This document shows positions 51,986 through 62,838 of a DNA stretch of 64,000 nucleotides, piece after piece. Under the pieces are notes generated by a model. That model was not told the DNA's origin. It made no database searches and saw only the letters and a program-made list of their open reading frames with translations. The stretch spans positions 1-64,000 of the forward strand of contig NW_026110849.1 in assembly GCF_024679095.1 (NCBI RefSeq). The letters are read 5' to 3'. The stretch's first letter is position 1, and every line of letters starts with the position of its first letter. The stretch comes from Eriocheir sinensis (taxonomy: Eukaryota > Arthropoda > Malacostraca > Decapoda > Varunidae). Position numbers and translations under genes: made by a program.

Positions 51986-53449
51986 TCCTGCTCCCTCCTA
52001 TCTTCTACCTTTTGTCATCTCTTATTCCTTCTCCACTTCCTCTCCCTCTTTCCCAATCGTGTTTTCTCTCTCCTCCCATGTCTTTTTTTTTTCTTCTTTC
52101 TCCTCTCTCCTTCATCATCTCCCTCTTTCCCATCACATGTTGTCATTCTCCTCTCTCCTCTCAGATCCCTTTTTTCATCTCTTTTTTTCATCTGTTTCCA
52201 TCTTTTCCTGTCTTTCATCATGTTTTCTTCCTCCTCACTCTTCCCATATCCAATTTTTTATCTCTTTTCTTTCTTCTTTCTATTCGCTTCCCTCCCTCTC
52301 TCCCATCGTGTTTTCTTTCTCCTTTCTCCCCTCCTCTCTCTTATTCCTTTTCCTCTCTTTTTTGTCTTCTATTTACCTCGTCTCTCATTCTCCTCTCACT
52401 TTTTCTTCCTCCTCTTTACTCTCATTTTTTTCTCGTTGCTCATCTTTTCTTACTTTTTTTCTCTCATGTGTCGTATGTTTACCTTCTTCTCTCTCTCCCT
52501 CTTCACTCATTTTTTTTCCTTATCCTTCCTCTCATATCCATTTGGTCATCTCTTGTTCTTTTTTTCTCTTCCTGTATTCTCCTTTTTCCTTATTCCATTC
52601 CTGTTATTTTGTTATTTCATTATTTTTTTCCTCCATCTCTTTTTCGCTCCTCTCATCTCCTTTTCTTCCTTCTTTCTCTTCTTAGTAATTCGCCTTTTCA
52701 TCGTCTCCCCTTTGATTCTTTTAATTCCGTATTTTTTCCTCTCTTCCTTTTATCTCATTCTTTCTTTTTCCTACTCTTCGTCTTTTCTATTTTCTCTGTC
52801 TCCCATTCTTCCTTTGCCCTCATTTTATCTTCCTTCTCTTTCCTGTCTCCATATATTCCTTTTTCCTCTTCATCATTCTCTCCCCTGTCTCCATATCTTC
52901 CTTTTTCCTCCCCTTTGTCTTTTCTCTGTCTCCCGTTTCCCTTTTCTTCCTCTTCTTCGCATCATCTAATCTCATCCACGTCCGACCTTGCTTCTTTCCT
53001 CCTTTTATTTTCTCTCTTCCTTCATCTTTTTTCTTTTATTTTCGCTTGTCTTTTTCATTTCATTTATCTTCTTCCTCGTTTCCCTTTGTTTTTCATCCAC
53101 CTCCCGCTCCTCTTCGTCGCCAAAGTCATAGTTCTTTTTTCTCTCACCTAATTTTCATCTCTTTCTCCTTTCCCTCATTCATATATTTATTCATTGCTTC
53201 CTTCTCGTTAAATCGCTTTTTTTTTACTGCTTCGCTTTTGTTATTGTTCCTCTCTCATTTTTTACCTCGCTTCTCATCTTTCTCATATTCCTCTTCTGTT
53301 GTTTTGTTTTTTGTTTTCTTTTTCTCTCACCGTTTAATCTTGCTTCTCACCTTTCCCTTCATTTTCTCTGCAAGTTCTCATTTATTCCTCTTCCTGCTCT
53401 GCTTTCTTCTCTTCTGGTAAAACATTCTTATCTTTTATCATTTTTCTCC

Positions 53450-54930
53450 CTTCCCACGCCTTTCATTATTTATTTTTACCATACACTTCCATCTTCCTCT
53501 TCGTCCCATTCTTTCTTACATTCTTCCTAAACCTTCTTCTGCATTGTGTTCATTCTCCTTTCTGTTGTTCTCCTAAGTCTTCCCGTTTTCTTTTCGCATC
53601 GCTCACTATATATTTTTTATCTTTCATTCTCATCTTTCTCTTCTTCCTTCTCTTTTTTACAGTCATTCTAAACCCTTTTTCACATTCTTTTTCATTCTCT
53701 TTTCTGTTGCCCTAAATCTTTCCATTCACTTTTCACGTTTTTCATTATCTATTTTATCTTTCATTCTCATTTTTTCTTCATTCTCTTTTTTACAGTCATT
53801 CTAAACCCTCTTTCACATTATTTTCATTCTCTTTTCTGTCTTTCTAAATCTTTCCATTTTCTTTACACGTTTTTCATTCTCTATTTTATCTTCCATTCTC
53901 ATGTTTCTCTTCTTCTATCTCCTTTTTACACTCATTCTAAATCTTCTTCCGCATTTTTATCATCCTTTTTTTCTGTTATTGTAAATCTTTCCATTCCCTT
54001 TCAAACCATTCATTATCTGTTTTATCTCTCATCCTCGTTTTTCTCTTCTTCTATCTCTCTTTTACACTCATTCTAAATCTTCCGTATTTTTATCATCCTC
54101 TTTTCTGCTATTCTAAGTTTTTTCATTCCCTTTCAAACCATTCATTATCTATTCTATCTCTCATTCTCGTCTTTCTCTTCTTCTATCTCTCTTTTACACT
54201 CATTCTAAATCTTCTTCCGCATTTTTATCATCCTCTTTTCTGCTATTCTAAGTTAGTTTTTTCATTCACTTTCAAACCATTCATTATCTATTCTATCTCT
54301 CATTCTCGTCTTTTTCTTCTTCTATCTCTCTTTTACACTCATTCTAAATCTTCTTCCGCATTTTTATCATCTACTTTTCTGCTATTCTAAGTTTTTTCAT
54401 TCACTTTCAAACCATTCATTATCTATTTTATCTCTCATTCTCGTCTTTCTCTTCTTCTATATCTCTTTTACACTCATTCTAAATCTTCTTCCGTATTTTT
54501 ATCATCCTCTTTTCTGCTATTCTAAGTCTTTCCATTCCTTTTCAACTATTCATTATCTATTTTATCTCTCATTCTCGTCTTTCTCTTCTTCTAGCTCTCA
54601 TTTACACTCATTCTAAATCTTCTGCATTTTTTTTTTCATTTTCCTTTCTGTTATTCTAAATCTTTCCATTCCCTTTCAAACCATTCATTATCCATTCTGT
54701 CTCTCATTCTCGTCTGTCTCTTCTTCTATCTCTCTTTTACACTCATTCTAAATCTTCCGCATTTTTTTCATTTTCCTTTCTGTGGTTCTTCTAAATCTTC
54801 CCATTCTCTTTTCACACCTCTCATCCTCTATCTTTGTCTCTTTTTCTCATGTTCCTCCTCTTCCCTCTCTTCCTAAGCCTTCTTTCGCGTTGTTTTCATC
54901 TTTTCTGTTGTTCTAAATCACCTTCCCATC
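53450..54930. repeat. ~135-bp degenerate tandem repeat
   Basis: ACACTCATTCTAAATCTTC or a variant recurs at about 53657, 53790, 53928, 54063, 54195, 54334, 54469, 54603 and 54739 (spacing 132-139). Shared internal blocks are TTTTTATCATCCTCTTTTCT, CTTTCAAACCATTCATTATC and CATTCTCGTCTTTCTCTTCT. Outer copies (from 53450 and to 54930) are weaker. Confidence 0.9.
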
Positions 54931-55062
54931 ATCTCCCCACACTCATATTTTCCTCCATTCTACCTTTTCTCGCCTTACATAACCTCCTCTCCATACCTCC
55001 TTCCATCCCTCCCTCCCCTTTATATAATCTCCTCCTCCTCCCCTTCCCCTCATCGACTTTAT

Positions 55063-55087
55063 CACACACACACACACACACACACAC
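55063..55087. repeat. (CA)n at the 5' end of LINE H1
   Basis: Twelve CA units directly before the first LINE H1 codons. Confidence 0.93.
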
Positions 55088-55105
55088 CCTGAGGGTGTCG
55101 AAACC

Positions 55106-57598
55106 CTCTGGGTGAGGCTGTCCCCCCCCTCCCACCCCCGCAACGTTGCCTCGATGCTCATCTGCCTTGTGTATCATCCTCCTCGTGCTGCCTCCGCCTC
55201 CACGCTAATCGACCACATCATAGAAAACATGGACCAACAAAGCACACTTTTTCCGTCAGCAAAAGTAATGGTTTGTGGTGACTTCAATCAGCTTAAAACT
55301 AGTGACATAGAAGAACAACTAAACCTCACACAGGTGGTTAATTTCCCCACACACGGCCCAAACACCTTAGATCTAATCCTCACTGACCTGACGCACCTAT
55401 GCCTCCCCCCCTAAGCCCCTCCCCCCCATGGGACGGAGCACACACCTCTCAATCCTGTGGACACCTGCACCCACCATTTCCAGCAAGGCTTCACCCATCA
55501 CCAAGACCTACAGGCCGGTAACGGATTCAGCCACCCGTTCTTTCGGACAGTGGATCACGCACCACCGCTGGACTGAGGTTCTCACCGTGGAAGATGTCCA
55601 TGACAAGTGAAAACGCTACACCACCACCATCACCACAGCCTACCAACACTTCTTCCCATTGAAAGCACAAAGAGTCCATCCCTCAGACACCCCGTGGATC
55701 ACACCCAGGATTAAACGCCTAATTGAACAGCGGAACCACGCCCTCCACACCAACCCCTCAATGTACAAGCTCCTGAGGAACCAAGTAATACGTGAAATAA
55801 GGAAAGCCAAAGCTACTTACTACCCCCAGAAGATCCACAGCCTCAAACACTCCAACATCAGTCAGTGGTTCTCGAAAATCAGAGACCTGTGTGGACTCAC
55901 CAAGAACACCCCCCCATCCCAGGCGTCTCCCACCTCCCAGCGACAGATGCAGCGGAGGCCCTTAATACCCATTTCGCCACCATCTGTCAGTCTCTTCCCA
56001 GCCTCGACCTCACCTCACTCCCAGCCTAGTTGCCCACCCCTTCTCCCCTCCCCCTAGTTCAGGAATATGAGGTCGCCAGATCACTGTGTCGGCTTAAGCC
56101 AAAGCGATCCACTACACCAGTCGACCTTCCCATCAAAATTTACCAAGAGTTCGCCCCAGAATTAGCCACTCCCCTCGCCTCAATACTCAACTCCTCCCTC
56201 CGTCAAAGCCAGTGTCTCGCTGATTGAAAAACAGCCTACGTCACCCCAGTCCCTAAGACCCCAAACCCTCAGTCCCTAGGCGACCTTAGACCCATTTCAA
56301 GCACTCCCATTCCCAGCCTCCTATGCGAAGATTTCATCTTCAAATGGACATACTCGCACCTTGCCCCCCTTATTGACACTCAACAGTATGGCAACATGAA
56401 GACCTCCTCCACCACACACTGCCTTATCAGCCTCCTTGACTTTGCCTACAAGAACCTCAAACAACGAAAAACATCAGTCGCCCTTGCATTCATAGGGTCG
56501 TATTATAAGACATTTCCCCGTCCAAGAACACATATTTGACCAGGCTTTCGTAGGAGTTGTGGCCATTTCCAGGGGTAGTTTTATGAACCTGGTGGTAGTT
56601 TCGTCCTTCCTCTGTACCCTGAGCATAAAAAACGCTCATTAGAACCAGACTGATCCTCCCTTTAATCTTTAGATATAGCTGATGTAAGAAGGCAAAGTGT
56701 CTTGTAATACCAGCCTATAGACTTCAGAAAAGCTTTTGATCTCGTCCACCACACCACTGTCATCAACAAGGCAATTAACCTCGGGCTTCATCCAAGCTTA
56801 GTGTCCTGGCTGGCCGACTTCCTCTCCCAACGCAGTCAGGTGGTGAGGTATCAGGGAGTGGCCTCTCCCCCTAAGCACCTCACCTGCGGAGTGCCTCAAG
56901 GAACCACGCTGATATTGATCAACAGCGCACTGACCCACACCCCCAACCGCTGGAAGTATGTAGACGACACCACACTAGGAGTCACCATCAACAACGACAA
57001 CCCTGACTACAGTCAACTCCAAGACCTCCTACACAGCCTACAATCATGGACAACAGACAACTACGTCACCATCAACGACACCAAAACCACAGTCATGCAC
57101 TTCAACACCTCCTCAGCCCCCGTCACCCCTCCTGCAGTCTTCTTAAATGACACTCCTCTTCGGGAAGTCCAGTCTACTAAGCTACTTGGAGTCACGATAG
57201 ACAACAAGCTCACATGGAAGGACCACACCACCCAACTCATCAAAACCGCCACCTACAAACTGTACCTCCTGCGGCGGCTCAAGACGCTGGGGACTACCGG
57301 ACGTGAGTTGGCGAGTGTGTACAGCACATTCATACTCCCGCAGCTCACGTACGCGTCCCCAGCATGGTCCAACTCCCTCAACCTCACGCAACGCCGCCAA
57401 CTGGAGCGCGTTAAAAAACGGGCATGCAAAGTCATCCTGGGCCCCAACCACACCAACTACCAAGACGCCCTCGATATCCTCACCCTCACCACCCTTCAAG
57501 TACGTCATTCAGCCCTGCTGCAACGCTGTGCGACCGGTCTGCTCTACCACCCCAGACACCGGAATCTACTCCCGCCTGCAGTCTCCCGTCCTAGATAG
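55106..57598 (+). pseudogene. Family H endonuclease/reverse transcriptase
   Basis: Endonuclease: LVYHPPRAASASTLIDHI, KVMVCGDFNQLK (55267), FPTHGPNTLDLILTDL, then a shift near 55410. A TGA at 55608 (DK-stop-KRY) and a TGA at 56223 (AD-stop-KTAYVTPVPK) lie where Trp is expected. RT: VARSLCRLKPKRSTTPVDLP, DTQQYGNMK, VALAFI...DFRKAFDLVHHT (motif A split by the MITE), LTCGVPQGTT (motif B), RWKYVDDTTLGVT (active site YVDD, near 56955). C-terminus: STKLLGVTIDNKLTWKDHTT, LPQLTYASPAWSNSLNLTQR, KRACKVILGPNHTNYQDALD. Open from 56801 to 57598. Clade not resolved beyond Jockey/CR1-like. Confidence 0.85.
56494..56716. mobile_element. MITE with imperfect 19-bp terminal inverted repeats
   Basis: The left end AGGGTCGTATTATAAGACA (56494) and the reverse complement of the right end, AGGCTGGTATTACAAGACA, match at 16 of 19 positions. 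ATA lies on both sides (56492-56494 and 56717-56719; one A may belong to the terminal repeat), fitting a TA or ATA target duplication. Removing the block rejoins LINE H motif A (AFI + DFRKAFDL) in frame, which fixes the boundaries. No coding capacity, so it is a non-autonomous DNA transposon. Superfamily uncertain. Confidence 0.85.
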
Positions 57599-57741
57599 TC
57601 CGTGAGGCACGCCAACAGACTGGCTCCAATACGGGCACGGACGGACCGCTACAAGAACAGCGCCGTGCCCGCGATGGTCAGGCTAATCAACTACATGACT
57701 TGTGAACCCCTCGACAACAGAAGCTGTAAATATCAGTATTT

Positions 57742-57881
57742 TCATTATTATTATTATTACTATTATTGTTACTATTATTATCACTATTATTATTATTATC
57801 ATTATTATTATTATTACCTTGCCCATGTAAAGTTTGTAAATTTTCAGCTCTAGGGCTGCAATCCTTCCTCTCAATAAACCG

Positions 57882-57934
<53 letters not shown>
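57742..57934. repeat. Two (ATT)n arrays in and at the end of LINE H1
   Basis: 57742-57817 (imperfect) and 57883-57934 (clean). The second follows AATAAACCG and is interpreted as the element tail. A small (GT)n follows at 57970-57993. Confidence 0.95.
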
Positions 57935-57935
<1 letters not shown>

Positions 57936-58479
57936 ACACAACCGAAGTACGCATGTTAACTCCTCTATTATGTGTGTGTGTGTGTGTGTGTGTCTGAGAT
58001 GACCATATAGATAAATTGGTTAGGGATTGATACATAAGCGACAACAAAAAACAGAAACAACAACAAATAACGGTACAATAAACAGAACAGATGGATGAGA
58101 AAAGGAGAACGAATAACAGAAGCAAGAAAGAGAGAGAGAGTCTGCCCTGAGGCAGCACCGGGAGAGGATGTGTGCCCCAGGCGCGCTCCGAGGTGCCCGG
58201 GCCCGGCCAGTGCCACTCACCCGCCACCCACCCGGCCCAGACGATGCACCGACCTAGTAAAATCTCCCGTACACTACCCTCTTGCCCAGTACACTGCCCA
58301 GCGCACTATAATCTCTTGATTGCTTCCGCCACTACCCGTACTGTGAGGTGAACAGCCCTTGTGGTCTTCAAAACCTTCACTCACCGTATTGGGGGCACAA
58401 TATATCCGGCCCTGTTTCTCGCCGGCTTAGGACTGTGTAGGAGGCTACCTATGCCTAGTTAGGCTCATCACGCCCCACC

Positions 58480-59940
58480 ATGGCCACCCTCCACAGGGTG
58501 AAGGTGAAATGTAAACTCAATGATGGAGCAGAAAAAACAGCCATAGAGAGAAAACTCCTTGAATGCCTAGCCAACCAGAACATCTTGTTGGCAGACATAA
58601 AGGAGAGCTATGGGGGCTACTCCTTGTACGTGGCAGATGACAAGTCATTTGACCACATTATTATATCTGGACACAACAGCCAAAGTCCTCGGCGACGCGG
58701 GCTTCACCCTATACACCCCCCCAGAGGTCAAATGCCGCAAGTGCATTATCATCAAGAATGTATAGGGCTTGGCTGACCATGATGTGCGTCATATCAAACA
58801 ATATATTGAACGCATACAGAGCTGGGCATCCGTCACGGAGGTCATTCGCTTCCCGAAAGGCCACACGTGTAAAATCATGTTCAGAACACAAGACATGGCT
58901 GCCACGGCATGCAGGCAGGGACTGAAGGTCCTAAATCTCAGCCTTACGCCAGCCCAGCTGGAGGTGGAACAATTTATTCCACTCACCGTGTGCTTCAGAT
59001 GCCACCAGATTGAAGGACACACAACAAAGGAGTGCACAAAGCCACAAGACTACAAGGTGTGCTCAATCTGCGCAGAGACAGACCACACGTGGCAGGAATG
59101 CGACGCAGGGGAGCAGAAATGTGTCCTGTGCTCAGGCCAGCACTCTTGCATGGCCATGAAATGCCCCAAAAGAAAACAGGCACTAAAAGTCAAACGTGCC
59201 AGGGTAAATGCCAGCAAGCTGAAACCTAACCAATTGTATTCTTAGGTAGCCAACAACAATCAGACTTACCTACAACCCGGCTCATTAGAAAACCAATTGA
59301 AGGTTGCAACTATTACAGCTACTGCCCTATCTCAAGAGCAAAGAACGCCAGGCACATACCAGGATGTCATAAGGACACTAAGCATTGATAATGGCCTCCC
59401 ATCACCGGCTAACACGAAATCAGCAAACACAGCCTTGGCTGAACTCGCTCAGACCCTTCAGGCCCTAGTCCCAAGTCTTTCAACAACGGCCATTCAGACC
59501 CGCCCCCCACCCCCAGCGGCAGGCTCGGCCCACGCTGTCACCCCAACCCAAACAAACGCTGAATCACCTCGTGAAGAGGTACCAGAGTCACAACTGGGGC
59601 AGGGAAGCGGCGGCTCGACCCTTCCATCCCCCCCATCGCCCCCACTCCCTCAACCCTCGCGGTCGGTCCCCTCGACCACACAACCACGCCCACCACACCA
59701 GGACCAACACAGAGGTGCCAACAGAGCAAGCACTCGCTCCGGGCTGATTTACATAGATTTTTTTTACATAGAAAATCAGACCACACAGACCCCATGGTCC
59801 AGCAAAAGGAGCAACAAAAACTGGCCCTTATATTACAACCATGTCATTCACACAACCTACCAATCAACTAAAAATACTACAGCACAATGTCCACCATTGG
59901 CACACCAAACGCATCAATCTAATAAACACGTACACACATG
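58480..59940 (+). pseudogene. Family G ORF1, gag-like with CCHC knuckles
   Basis: ATG at 58480 (CACCATGGCC, strong context). Starts MATLHRVKVKCKLNDG. A shift near 58672 and a TAG at about 58766 (KNV-stop-GLADHD, Trp expected) break the N-terminal half. From 58769 the frame is open: RIQSWASVTEVIRFPKGHTC, then CFRCHQIEGHTTKEC, CSICAETDHTWQEC and CVLCSGQHSCMAMKC, three Cys/His knuckles (58990-59165) as in Jockey-type ORF1 that bind and package LINE RNA. TAG at 59243. A Pro/Ser/Thr-rich segment is open from 59297 to 59940 and is invaded by tail fragment C5 at 59750. Confidence 0.8.
59750..59801 (-). mobile_element. 52-bp family C LINE tail fragment (C5)
   Basis: GATTTACATAG, then a T-rich gap and TTTACATAGAAAATCAGACC, then ACACAGACCCCATGGTCCA match the extreme 3' end of C3 (62834-62883, minus strand). 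Flanking sequence on both sides is family G ORF1. It is an extremely 5'-truncated insertion. Confidence 0.85.
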
Positions 59941-62560
59941 AGAACCCAGATGTAATCCTCATAAATAGCCATGGCCTCCCCAACACCTAGGCTCTAAAGA
60001 CACCGGGTTATTCATGTTATCAGCAGAACAGAACAGGTGAACAACACGCTGGAGTGGCAATAGCAGTCAAAACAGGAACCCAGCACAAAAATTTTACGAC
60101 TTCCACTACTCCGACACCCTTTCTGTTAAATTAATGACTACCCTCGGGCCCATTAATATTGCCACTACTTACATCCCCCCACGAGAGGGCTGCATCATGT
60201 TTCCTGACTTCTATAAACTGCTACACATACCTGAACCCATGTACTTCCTAGGCGACTTAAACGCACGCCACACCAGCCTTGGCCATTCCAACACAAATAC
60301 AACTGGACGAAACATTATGAAAATCATCACCACCTTCGGAGCCCAGCACATAGGTCCAAATTTCCCCACGTTTATAGGTCACTCAGCCCTCACCACGCCT
60401 GACGTGATTCTAACGAATGGGAAAACATACCACAACACCCACGCCAGCCAGGGGCCACTAACGAGCAGCGACCACCTCCCAATACTGTTCACCATCTCAA
60501 CCACTCCCGTTGTCGTGCCCTGCCCACAGCGGATGAACACAAAAAAGGCGAATTGGGAACAATATAAGAACATTATTGACTCACAACTACCTGACCTACA
60601 TCTAGAGGGGAAAAACACAGATGACATAGAAACCGCTGTCAACACCAGGTATACCGCTGTCAAAACTGCCCAAGCACAAGCAATACCCCTCACAAGGCAC
60701 AAAACACTATCATACCCCCACCGCAACCAAGAGATTACGGACGCACAGCTACGTTTTACCAACATCCTCCGATACGCCGGGCGGCACGGCTGGACGCATG
60801 ATCTTTATCAACAAAGTAGAGTTCTCCAACGAACGCTACAAGATACGTGCAAAACAGCATACAACAGGCACTGGGAAAACACAATAAAAGGCCTCGCCGA
60901 GAAATGCAAGGACCCAAAACCCTTCTGGCAGGGAATAAAACGCCTGCAGGGCAACACACATCACCGCCCCATACACCTAGAAAAGGGAGGAGTCAAAACA
61001 CAGGATGACGAGGGTATTGCCCAAGAGTTCAGAGAAACCTGGAAGTCAGTGTTCACGATAAGACCTGAAGACAACGCTCATTATGACCAAGACAATGAAC
61101 GGGAAGTAAAGGCATGGGACCCAACAAGAACCAGGCCACACCATACGATCGATCTGCAACGCCTAACACAGGCCCATCTGTTGACTATGGAAATAGGCAC
61201 TGCCGAGCTCCGATCAGCTATAAACAAAACGAAAAACACGTCACCCGGAGAGAGCAAAATAGATAAACAACAAATCAGTATGTTACCCCCCCGGGGGCTG
61301 GCGTACCTACTCACCATATACAATGCGATGTTAACAACAGGTTGCTTCCCTCAACGATTCAAAGTAGCCACTCTCACCATGATACCTAAACAAGGCAAAC
61401 CATCCACGGATCCCAAGAACTACAGACCAATCTCACTCCTAGAAGTCCCTGGAAAAATCTTCGAAAGAATCAACCTACGACTCAGATGTCACCTGGAGGA
61501 AAACAACCGTTATAACCCGTCCCAGTATGGCTTCAGGGCAGGGAGGAGCACTACGTCAGCTATCTCCATCGCCAGCGAAAAGGTAGCACTCACTAAAGGA
61601 CAAGGACTAAACTGCACTATTATCCAACGCGACATCAGCAAAGCGTTTGATAAAGTCTGGCTACAGGGCCTGCAATACAAAATACTTCAACTCGGACTGC
61701 CAGAGCTAACGGAAAAACTGTTATGTAGCTTCCTTGATCAGCGCTCAGCTTCCATTCGAGTTAAGTCAGCAATATCCTCCCCGTTCCCCCTGCACAGCGG
61801 CGTGCCACAGGGCAGCGTGTTATCACCAACGCTCTTCATCACCTACACCTCTGACATGCCCCGGTCTGATAATAGAAGCTGTATGGATATATATTATGCT
61901 GACGACGCGACACAAATAATGCGGGAGGCGAACAGACTCAACACATTTGAAAAAAAATGGAAGATCAAAACAAACATAGACAAGTTCGCTGTGGTCGCAC
62001 TCGGCAGGAAAAAATTAAATGACATACAAATACAGGGCAACACCATCTCCCACCGAAAACAGTGCCAGATATTAGGCCACACAGTGACATCCACCGGCCT
62101 GATCATTAAACATGTCAACGAAAAACCATAAAAGTTAAAACAGCCCTCACATCTCTTAACAGATTTTGGCACTTCACAGAGCGGCTCAAACTGTATCTGG
62201 TAAAGACTAAGATACTTCCTATACTAGACTACTCACCCACCCCGACACACATGGCTTCCCACACCAAGATGTTACAGCTTCAGAGGCTGCAGAACAAAGC
62301 GCTGAGATTTGCCACCGGACAGAAATACCCGTACACGGAAAATACAGCAGCACAACATCGCAGACTCGGAGTACAACTAGTCAGCACAAGGCTACGGGAG
62401 GCCACCGGAAAGATATGAGAGAAACTAGACCAGCAAGACGACGTGAACTACACCCACGTCAAGGAGCTTGACGGCAGCACGAACTTGGTCCACACTTGGT
62501 TTCCGCGCAGCTTGAAGTCACTACGAGAACAACCGCCCACACATCACTTCACACAAGTGA
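59841..62560 (+). pseudogene. Family G ORF2 (endonuclease/reverse transcriptase)
   Basis: ATG at 59841: MSFTQPTNQLKILQHNVHHW, then DVILINSHGLPNT-stop (TAG near 59988) and a shift by 60100. A 665-codon open frame then runs 60134-62131: IATTYIPPREGCIMFPDFYK, YFLGDLNARHTSLGH, TSSDHLPILF (endonuclease); KNTSPGESKIDKQQISML, DPKNYRPISLLEVPGKIFER, QYGFRAGRSTTSAISI, IQRDISKAFDKVWLQGL (motif A), [20 protein letters not shown] (motif B), IYYADDATQIM (YADD). Just after the active site about a dozen residues seem missing (IMREANRLNTFEKKW). A shift at about 62129 leads to a C-terminal block (PILDYSPTPTHMASH) with a TGA near 62418. RT core motifs are intact. Confidence 0.85.
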
Positions 62561-62774
62561 CGCCATAGCTTAGCTTAGCTCTCTACACACAAACAATTCA
62601 AACACACACACACACAGCACGCCGGGGGTATACAAATAAGGTGCCCGATAAACAATAACTACACCAGAACAACTAACGAACCTACACCATACAACTGTAC
62701 ACTCCTACTGTCTTTCCTATTCCCCACCTGCACCTTCACCACTAACCCACTTCCTCCTCGTACTATACCCTTGA

Positions 62775-62780
<6 letters not shown>

Positions 62781-62834
<54 letters not shown>
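62781..62834. repeat. (GA)n between LINE G and LINE C3 3' ends
   Basis: Twenty-seven GA units. Same convergent arrangement as at 44813-44837. Confidence 0.97.

Positions 62835-62838
<4 letters not shown>

Larger units (their letters stand above)
51480..55062. other. 3.6-kb polypyrimidine-rich tract
   Basis: The plus strand is overwhelmingly C/T. It follows the polypurine tract after a switch of about 30 bp of mixed sequence (51453-51480). Long plus-strand frames (475 codons at 51724) are low-complexity and overlap other open frames. Contains the two tandem repeats listed separately. Confidence 0.85.
55088..57934 (+). mobile_element. LINE family H, copy H1, with nested MITE and (ATT)n tail
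   Basis: 5'-truncated in the endonuclease, directly after (CA)n. Carries endonuclease, RT and C-terminal coding to about 57600, then a 3' UTR with an internal (ATT)n (57742-57817), AATAAA at 57872 and a terminal (ATT)n (57883-57934). A 223-bp MITE sits inside motif A. Without it the element is about 2.6 kb. Confidence 0.88.
58141..62780 (+). mobile_element. Jockey-like two-ORF LINE family G
   Basis: About 4.6 kb: 5' UTR (58141-58479), ORF1 with zinc knuckles, ORF2 with endonuclease and RT, and a 3' UTR ending TTGATTAAAA directly on (GA)n. A short (GA)n also lies just before the proposed 5' end (58128-58140); that boundary is approximate. Three-knuckle ORF1 plus YYADDATQI-type RT resembles the Jockey clade of arthropods. 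Confidence 0.8.

Noticed and set aside
49374..53151. 585-codon minus and 475-codon plus frames
   Set aside because: Low-complexity translations of polypurine/polypyrimidine tracts, with competing open frames and no domain.
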